A stretch of 64,000 nucleotides of DNA. Origin: Pontederia crassipes. Taxonomy: Eukaryota > Streptophyta > Magnoliopsida > Commelinales > Pontederiaceae. The notes under the pieces are model-generated. The model was not told where the DNA came from. It saw only the letters and a program-made list of their open reading frames with translations, and made no database searches. The stretch covers positions 52,636,995 to 52,700,994 of the forward strand of contig CM060198.1 in assembly GCA_030549335.1 (NCBI GenBank), in the 5' to 3' direction. Positions 61,320-64,000 of this stretch are shown here, piece after piece (the first letter of the stretch is position 1; every line of letters starts with the position of its first letter). The position numbers were made by a program, and so were the translations under genes.

Positions 61320-63212
61320 ACTCATCGCAAAAAAAGTAAGCCAAGGTTAATGAGATGGAGGAGATAGTTCCCGAGAACACCTTGCTTGTTCAAAAAATTA
61401 GCTAAATGTTTATTACCTATTTCTTGAATCACCCTGCAAAAGCCAAAATTCCATGCTAATTCAAGTCCTGCTAAGACACTACAACACTCAATTGTGATGG
61501 GGTTAGAACAATCCAAATTATGACTGAATCCCCCCAACCGTTGTCCTTTTGTCCTTCCTTATCAACCCTCCAACGCCCATTGCATGAGTGTGATTTTCTA
61601 GAGCTCCATCAACATTAATATTTACCCAATCTTTTGATGATGTCTCCCATTTGACCATTAGAATGTTGCAGTCCCTGGCCCCTCCATGCACTGACCACTT
61701 CAATGTTGGAAGCTAGAACAAAACTAGATGCTAGGTTGCAAATTGTTCTAATCATATCACGTAGGATTCCACGGCCTTGATAAAAAACTTTATAGTTCCT
61801 CTAGGTCCATATCTTCCAACAAGCTATGCCAAAACAGTTTACCATGAGACATCATCATTGGTATGCTTTCATGATGCCAGATTCTCCCTTAACCAAACCT
61901 GTAGAGGAGATCCAAAGAAAACGTCATGATAAGCACGAGATAGAAGACATGTCTAGATAGGTTTTACCTTTTCACAATCTTTGAGGGTATGAAAGACTAA
62001 CTATGTCACTAGTTTGCATATGAGGTTGAACTTGCAGTATGCCGCCCGACCCTCACCTCATTTGTCATGAGGCATTGCTGGTTGAGCATCCACAAGAAGG
62101 TTCTAACATGTTGTGGGCACTCCTATTTCCATAGACTCTGACATATAGAGTCTCCATGCTATCACGACTTTTTGTCATAAGGGAATAAGTAGAATCGATA
62201 GAGAAAATTCTAAAAACTTTTTCAGTCCAAGTAAATTTATCTTTTTGGTTTTCCTTTGGAACATTACTCGAAAGTGCTAGGAAACACCTATTGTCTATAA
62301 AGGGTGCAATGTTTGGACAATGCCAACAATTAGGTCCATCTCGCATGGCTTTCATTGAGCAGTCCATGAGATTGTTTGGAATAGGACTTATCAGATGAGC
62401 AATGAGATTCCCTTGTCTCTTCAGCCATGTATGCATAGCTTATAATACCAATTGTGCTAAGGTAACACGTCTAGCCAAAGAGAGAGTGGACGTGACCCAT
62501 CGCCCTGTCTATGAGGTTACTTTGTTAATCCGCCTCTAGAAGTGTGCCTTACGGACTCATCCATGAACCAACAAAATCCCTAGGTAGTTTCCCATTATAG
62601 CTGCTTGTTGGAAGGACATACCTACAAATTTTCATTTTGAGTAGTTGATGCATGTGAAATATAATATATTTTAGTTTAGTATTATATTTTTTTAATTTGA
62701 TCATGACATGCATCATTTTAAATTATTTTTAGTCATAATTTTGAGTTTATTGATTCTAATTATTAATTCTATGAATATTTTAATTGTTGATTGATTAACT
62801 AAATTTTGATAATTACTTCCAAGGGAAAGTCAAATTTAAATTGAATGCAACTTTGATTAAAGAAGAGTCAAGCACCAAAATCATTTGAATTGATTTGATC
62901 ACAAGCGCTCCTTGAAGACAAGAGTGAATTGAAAAACCCAATTTGATGAAATGAATTAACCAAGGTGCAAACGAATTTTGTTTTGCAACAACAAATTATA
63001 TCACTGGGCACAAGGCACAATTCACTAATTAGGACTAGGAATGTGTTGTTCAAATGTCTAACAGATTCTCCTCTATCAAATATCCCTTTGACAAATTGCA
63101 CAAGTGCCTCTTTGACAAACTCCCAATTATGCTGGTAGAAAAATGCTTGAAATTCATATAGGCTTGGAGCTCCATAGGGATGCATGTCAAACAAAGCTTT
63201 CTTAATTTTCAT
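61320..63212 (-). pseudogene. L1-type plant LINE relic (RT, zinc-binding and RNase H parts)
   Basis: On the minus strand the pieces are in the expected order. At 63212-62868 is a reverse-transcriptase start (KKALFDMHPYGAPSLYEFQA, then WEFVKEALVQF). At about 62440-61960 is a zinc-binding reverse-transcriptase-associated segment (FTWTEKVF, and in a shifted frame HVRTFLWMLNQQCLMTNEV). At 61700-61330 is an RNase H domain (WVNINVDGALENHTHAMGVG, then SVLAGLELAWNFGF). Frameshifts and stops separate them, and the 500 bases between RT start and zinc segment are too few, showing an internal deletion. It is non-functional and unrelated to the RTE LINE at 17.5 kb. Confidence 0.8.
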
Positions 63213-64000
63213 CTTCTCGAAAGCTTGCAGTTTTATGTTATCTATTGATTAGAAGCACTAAAGGCCTCTATTGCTTAAAACCTCTTCTCTGTTATATAAC
63301 TTCTCAAAGAAGTTGTGAGCCATATTTTTCAATACCTCCTCACCCTCATGCCATTGTCCATTGCCTTACTTGAGGGTTCTTATTTGAATATATTTTATCT
63401 TGACGATTGTTGTTGTTGAAAGTATGAGTATTGTGGTCCCCAAACTTAAACTACATGCACCGAGAATGTTGGTACCATGTCATTTCCTCTTGAGGTAGGA
63501 CTTGCTCCAATTCGAGGGTGAGTTTTACTTCTAGCTTCCAAGTATGTCTGGATTGAAAATTTTGAAGGGGTGGAGTGGAATATGGAGGAATGAGATTAGT
63601 CAAATTTTGTTTAGGTAAATGTTTCATTAAAGTTAAGAGGGGTGAGATAAAATTTTTAAACCCTTCGAACATCACATTTTTTATTCGATCAAATTGGTGG
63701 AATAAGAATGAATAAATAATTTTGGACCAAATTAACTCTTACCAAATTAAACAATCTTTCTCTTATTATCAAATTTCACCACCTGTCTCTTTTTCCTCAC
63801 TCTTTTCTCCCTCTCTCTATTACATTAAATAATTATTCCATCATATGGATAGTATATCGATAGAATTAATTTTTTATTTCTAATTATTCTTTCATGCATA
63901 TTTATCTCTTATTTTTTACTTTTTAAAATAGATGAAAAATAAAATGAAACAAAAAAGGAAAGTGAATTAAATGATAAGAAATTAAATTACTAGGTAGATA
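63213..64000. other. AT-rich DNA at the window end
   Basis: No gene is supported. Part of this may be the upstream continuation of the L1 relic, but no domain was recognised. Confidence 0.4.

Noticed and set aside
50600-64000. Right terminus of the CACTA element
   Set aside because: I looked for CTTGTAGTG-type ends after the subterminal repeats and did not find one, so no complete element is claimed.
1-64000. A novel multi-gene system
   Set aside because: The five genes are known, separately regulated plant families with no sign of a shared cluster, and the rest is transposon-derived. I do not see evidence for a new pathway or defence system.

Overview
This is nuclear DNA of a flowering plant. 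Its genes have many introns and plant-specific families (GT14 glucuronosyltransferase, HIPL, SDI1-type TPR protein, DDR4), and the repeats are plant CACTA, hAT, Ty3/gypsy, RTE and L1 elements. Very GC-rich first exons beside AT-rich introns suggest a monocot, perhaps a commelinid such as a Zingiberales species; the species itself is not determined.

The first 34 kb is gene-rich. In order: an SDI1-like TPR gene (+, 3347-5789); a bHLH79/BIGPETAL-like transcription factor (-, 11549-6366); a DDR4-like DDT-domain chromatin protein (+, 14462-23463); a GlcAT14-type arabinogalactan glucuronosyltransferase (-, 28680-24593); and a HIPL1-like GPI-anchored protein (-, 34220-30167). I rebuilt every exon by hand from splice sites and reading frame. 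All five models close without a frame break, at 312, 267, 702, 454 and 678 residues. SDI1/bHLH and DDR4/GlcAT14 are convergent pairs, and bHLH/DDR4 is divergent. The genes are not evidently in one pathway; they are ordinary euchromatic neighbours.

The introns are repeatedly hit by one retroposon system. A 5'-truncated RTE-type LINE with an open reverse-transcriptase frame sits in DDR4 intron 7. Five short copies that share its 3' tail ending in TTG repeats lie in other introns. Three of these share one 5' end and look like a SINE-like element using the LINE tail. All six have recognisable target-site duplications. A terminal-inverted-repeat element with a minisatellite core fills part of the bHLH/DDR4 divergent promoter region.

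From 34 to 64 kb there is no confident protein-coding gene. The region holds a non-autonomous hAT element (35860-37301), a tRNA-derived SINE (46528-46733), a local duplication with inverted arms (47358-47727), one end of a CACTA element with hairpin subterminal repeats (48943-about 50600), an 8.4 kb LTR retrotransposon with nearly identical 2.6 kb LTRs but a broken interior (52152-60542), and an L1-type LINE relic (61320-63212, minus). The first 1.44 kb is the end of a diverged relative of that LTR. I found no wholly new biological system; the most interesting items are the SINE/LINE partnership and the unusual TIR elements.
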